The translations under genes and the position numbers were made by a program. DNA of 8,382 nucleotides from positions 1 through 8,382 of the forward strand of contig JADFHG010000138.1 of assembly GCA_022567365.1 (NCBI GenBank), given 5' to 3'. The DNA is from Planctomycetota bacterium. Its GTDB lineage: Bacteria; Planctomycetota; Phycisphaerae; UBA1845. The notes beneath the pieces are model-generated. The model was not told the DNA's origin. It worked only from the letters and a program-made list of their open reading frames with translations, and searched no databases. Of the stretch, positions 6,294 through 8,382 are shown in pieces; the first letter of the stretch is position 1; every line of letters begins with the position of its first letter.

Positions 6294-6299
6294 ATCGTA
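6288..6299. promoter_or_regulatory. 12-bp perfect palindrome over the uspA -10, possible operator
   Basis: TACGATATCGTA is its own reverse complement. It covers the proposed -10 and runs to the expected transcription start, where a dimeric repressor would block the promoter. No regulator is known. Confidence 0.3.
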
Positions 6300-6344
6300 T
6301 AGAGGTGTCGTGGCGTCTCCCCCAATCGGCAGTGGATTGACGAC

Positions 6345-6818
6345 ATGTCCATCACGTTCGAGCGAATACTTTGTCCAACAGACTTCTCGGAGCTCGCGGA
6401 GCATGCCGTCGGCTTCGCCAAGCGCCTCGCGTCCGTCTTCGACTCGCAGTTGTATTGCTGCCACGTGGTGGACGAGGCCTATCAGTATTGGAGTTCGATG
6501 GGTCCGGAGAGCATTCCCATCGTCCCCGCGACGAACGAGCTGCTCGAATTGGCCGGCAGCCGGATGGAAAAGTGGGTCGCGGCCCACTACGCCGATCTCG
6601 CCGGCCCGGTGATCACACACCTGTCGGTCGGGCGACCGTTCGCGGACATCATCGCGTACTCACGGCAGGAGTCGATCGACCTGATTGTCATGGCGACCCA
6701 CGGACGCGGTGCAATCTCCCACCTCTTGCTGGGCAGCACCACGGAAAAGGTCGTTCGCAAAGCCCCGTGCGCGGTTATGACCGTTCGGAGCAACCGCGAG
6801 GGTTTCGTGATGCCGTAG
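6345..6818 (+). CDS. Universal stress protein, single UspA domain
   Basis: It has 157 aa, the normal size for one Usp domain, starting at ATG with only a weak upstream GTGGA. Family hallmarks: beta-1 ILCPTDFS with D13, which contacts adenine in ATP-binding members; DLIVMATHG; and A117-x2-G120-x9-G130-S131 in ATHGRGAISHLLLGST, followed by EKVVRKAPCAVMTVR. The first glycine of the G-2x-G-9x-G(S/T) motif is alanine, a common MATHG variant, so ATP binding is likely but not certain. Members act as cytoplasmic dimers in stress and dormancy responses; the specific role here is unknown. It probably shares a transcript with the membrane protein 77 bases downstream. The upstream promoter has a palindromic -10. 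Confidence 0.92.
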   Translation: MSITFERILCPTDFSELAEHAVGFAKRLASVFDSQLYCCHVVDEAYQYWSSMGPESIPIVPATNELLELAGSRMEKWVAAHYADLAGPVITHLSVGRPFADIIAYSRQESIDLIVMATHGRGAISHLLLGSTTEKVVRKAPCAVMTVRSNREGFVMP

Positions 6819-6882
6819 CGGTGCCGGGCGTGTCGATCGACAGCACGGATGGCGACAGAATCGACCGCGTAAGCGCGCACTC

Positions 6883-6888
6883 GGAGGA
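6883..6888 (+). promoter_or_regulatory. Strong ribosome binding site for the downstream membrane protein
   Basis: GGAGGA, seven bases before TTG at 6896. It is the best Shine-Dalgarno sequence I see in the window and selects that TTG over GTG codons at 6821 and 6830. Confidence 0.55.
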
Positions 6889-6895
6889 ACATCGG

Positions 6896-7774
6896 TTGGA
6901 ACCACCAGCATCAAGGACCACCTCGCGAACCGCGTCCATCGTTCGGCGCGGCGCCGGGGCCGCCGCCATCGGCGCCGCCTTTCTTCTCTACTTCGGATTC
7001 GTCCAGTTGACTTTGCCCACCGGGAGCGATCTGTTCAGTAAGGCGAATCTCGTATTCCTATACACCCTTCGTTTCGGTGGGGTCGCGCTGGCGCTGATCG
7101 CGATCGGCTCGCTCACTGGTGCGCCGCTCGTGCTCATGGTTGATGCCATCGTATGCGTCGCGATCGGCGTGCTCTTCATTCTCACCGGGATACTGATGCT
7201 GGTCGACGGTGGTGGCGGCCTCCAGACGATCATCAACTGTGTGTGCGGCGCGATGTTCATGAGCGCGGCCCGCAGGAATTGGCAAGACTACCGCGTATGT
7301 ACGAATCGCGGATCGACGACCGGTGCGATGCGGACGACTGGTGGGCAGCAGACGATCGATGCGCAGCCAAGGCCCGATGAGACGCCGGTGGACAGCTATG
7401 ACCCGCGGTTCGAACAGCGCTACGAAGACGCCCAACAGGGCGCGGCCGGCACGTCGCTGGCCGGTCAGTTGTTGGAACAGGGCCGCACGAAAGGCGATTC
7501 GTCGAATCGCCGGGATGACGATGCGCACTCCTCGGATGTCCCGGATGCGGGAACCGTCACGGAACAGGCGGACCCTGATCCTTACGACGTCGATATCGAC
7601 GTCGAATCGGAGGATGCCCGACCAACCGAGGCATCAACGATGGACACCGGAGACACCACCTGTCAAGCCGAGGCACCCGACGGAAGAGACATGGCGGACG
7701 ACCCTGCCGACCAGACCCCACCCGACGGCTTCCTCGCCGCGTTCGGCGACGAGGATTCGCCGAAGAATCCGTAG
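6896..7774 (+). CDS. Hypothetical membrane protein with long acidic C-terminal tail
   Basis: The frame is open much further upstream, but that part overlaps uspA. The chosen TTG gives 292 aa and places an Arg-rich N-terminus before the first helix. Predicted membrane segments: about 19-38 (GAGAAAIGAAFLLYFGF), 52-73, 77-103 and 109-125; then RRNW. Residues about 130-292 are hydrophilic, rich in D, E, P, T and Q, and probably disordered. They include a DPRFEQRYEDAQQGAAGTSLAGQLLEQ stretch broken by glycines and a VDIDVESED run. The positive-inside rule favours a cytoplasmic N-terminus and, with four helices, a cytoplasmic tail. I recognise no family. It may share a transcript with uspA. GTG at 6821 or 6830 would add 22-25 residues. 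Confidence 0.7.
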   Translation: MEPPASRTTSRTASIVRRGAGAAAIGAAFLLYFGFVQLTLPTGSDLFSKANLVFLYTLRFGGVALALIAIGSLTGAPLVLMVDAIVCVAIGVLFILTGILMLVDGGGGLQTIINCVCGAMFMSAARRNWQDYRVCTNRGSTTGAMRTTGGQQTIDAQPRPDETPVDSYDPRFEQRYEDAQQGAAGTSLAGQLLEQGRTKGDSSNRRDDDAHSSDVPDAGTVTEQADPDPYDVDIDVESEDARPTEASTMDTGDTTCQAEAPDGRDMADDPADQTPPDGFLAAFGDEDSPKNP

Positions 7775-7991
7775 TTCGACGAATGATAGCGACGCAACCC
7801 TATGCGGTGGGTTCTATTCGAGACCAAGTCTGGAATTCGGCGCTGCGTGCCGCAGTAGCACGCCGTAGCACATGCCACCGGACCAGCAAGGCTGGACCGC
7901 CGGGCATTGACCCGGCGGTTGCGGCCGATCCGCCCGAACGGCTCAGGTTATATGTTGACTCGGCGGCTTCAGGATCGGCGCAGGGTCCGCC
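7775..7991. other. Convergent spacer with several hairpins, no gene
   Basis: Between the two converging stops there are four small inverted repeats: aaccc/gggtt (7796-7813), gcgtgc/gcacgc (7845-7863), ccagc/gctgg (7883-7895) and a 9-bp stem (7896-7919). No coding sequence is visible. Confidence 0.6.
7896..7919. terminator. Possible bidirectional terminator hairpin
   Basis: accgccggg and cccggcggt form a perfect 9-bp GC-rich stem with loop cattga, between convergent genes. Only two Ts follow, so it is not a classic intrinsic terminator. Confidence 0.4.
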
Positions 7992-8382
7992 TCAAATACC
8001 CGGGGCCGGACAGGTCGAGTCGCCGGCGAACGCGTTGAGGACCGCCAGGATGTCGTCGAAGTTGATCACGCCATCCGGTATGCACGGAGTCTCGACGGCG
8101 CCCGCGATGTCGGCACACGGGCAATCAGCCGCGAGCGCGAACCCGTTGAGCGCGCAGAGGACGTCGTCGAAGTCGACGTCGGTCCCGACGCCCGTGCATG
8201 TCGGTACACAGAGGCTCGCCGACGTGATGTCGCCGTACAGGCACGGCGTGCAGTTCATCGAACAGTCATCGCCCGACCAGCCTTCGTCACACACGCAGAG
8301 ATCTTGCCCGATGCACTCCCCATTGCCCGAGCAATCTTTGACCCCGCTGCAATTCGGCACCAACGGATTGACGTGGAACTCG
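7992..8382 (-). CDS. Secreted protein C-terminus: EGF-like motif and dockerin-type pair (5' partial)
   Basis: The frame runs from the right edge (first complete codon 8381-8379) to TGA at 7992-7994, 129 visible residues. The TTG at 8363 is internal to the open frame and unlikely to be the start. Residues 11-40 form an EGF-like motif with C11, C17, C23, C29, C31, C40 and CSGNGEC...CVCDEGWSGDDC. Residues 50-120 hold two dockerin-like EF-hand units, TDVDFDDVLCALNGFA and DGVINFDDILAVLNAFAG, joined by a cysteine-rich linker. The second matches the common planctomycete dockerin end; the first is degenerate (TGVGTDVD in place of PDG). The protein is probably exported; its enzymatic or binding part lies outside the window. 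Planctomycetes carry such ends without known cellulosomes, so the role is unclear. Confidence 0.85.
   Translation of the reverse strand, partial: EFHVNPLVPNCSGVKDCSGNGECIGQDLCVCDEGWSGDDCSMNCTPCLYGDITSASLCVPTCTGVGTDVDFDDVLCALNGFALAADCPCADIAGAVETPCIPDGVINFDDILAVLNAFAGDSTCPAPGI

Larger units (their letters stand above)
5987..6344. other. Divergent promoter region between lipA and uspA
   Basis: These 358 bases separate two divergent genes. I see no convincing gene. They hold promoter-like elements in both directions (listed separately), a small hairpin gcggt-gta-accgc (6012-6024) in the lipA leader, a ccccgggg palindrome near 6031-6038, and a gcaagc/gcttgc inverted repeat (6179-6184 with 6197-6202). 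I could not match the 5' leader to a known riboswitch. Confidence 0.6.

Noticed and set aside
6116..6344. Possible small protein starting at ATG 6116 in the divergent region
   Set aside because: The frame stays open by GC bias and runs into uspA out of frame; no ribosome site and no recognisable sequence.
6371..6895. N-terminal half of a 467-aa open frame leading into the membrane protein
   Set aside because: This part overlaps uspA in another frame and looks like shifted uspA; a strong ribosome site precedes TTG at 6896.
1..8382. A defence, toxin-antitoxin or secondary-metabolite system
   Set aside because: All well-supported genes are housekeeping, stress or secreted structural proteins; no nuclease, methylase, reverse transcriptase, toxin or synthase motif was seen.

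Overview
The window is GC-rich bacterial DNA, most likely from a planctomycete (Phycisphaerae-like). The assignment is an inference. It rests on two large or partial extracytoplasmic proteins with planctomycete-style dockerin ends, a cysteine-rich GACC repeat protein, a C-terminal module of the 'EGEP...NGGC...FSPI' kind, frequent GTG/TTG starts, and a tmk-holB pair.

Layout. Positions 1-2610 (+) hold the 3' part of a large secreted, cysteine-rich repeat protein that is open at the left edge. It has seven visible GACC repeats, two ~173-aa modules in a 294-aa duplication, a PPC-like beta module and a C-terminal dockerin-type EF-hand pair. Positions 2608-2784 hold a small non-coding element bounded by near-perfect 20-bp inverted repeats. 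It carries three related 22-bp hairpins, and its left end coincides with the stop codon of the secreted protein gene. A hairpin at 2838-2857 is the likely terminator of the leftward genes.

A leftward housekeeping block follows in transcription order: lipA (lipoyl synthase, 5986-5063), then a 325-bp spacer, then tmk (thymidylate kinase, 4731-4006), which overlaps holB (DNA polymerase III delta prime, 4019-2868). The lipA-tmk spacer holds a second structured repeat element. It is flanked by two copies of the lipA 3' end: a 26-bp exact match inside a ~32-bp near match.

Positions 5987-6344 are a divergent promoter region between lipA and a rightward pair. That pair is a single-domain universal stress protein (6345-6818) and an unrecognised four-helix membrane protein with a long acidic tail (6896-7774), probably started by TTG behind a strong GGAGGA site. 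Positions 7775-7991 are a convergent spacer with several hairpins. Positions 7992-8382 (-) are the C-terminal end of a second secreted protein, with an EGF-like motif and a dockerin pair, open at the right edge.

Functionally, the middle is core metabolism (lipoate cofactor synthesis, dTTP supply, replication clamp loading) plus a stress-protein pair. Surface-protein genes flank it and point inward. No defence system, CRISPR array, tRNA or rRNA was seen. The least explained parts are the two inverted-repeat elements and the duplicated lipA tail.
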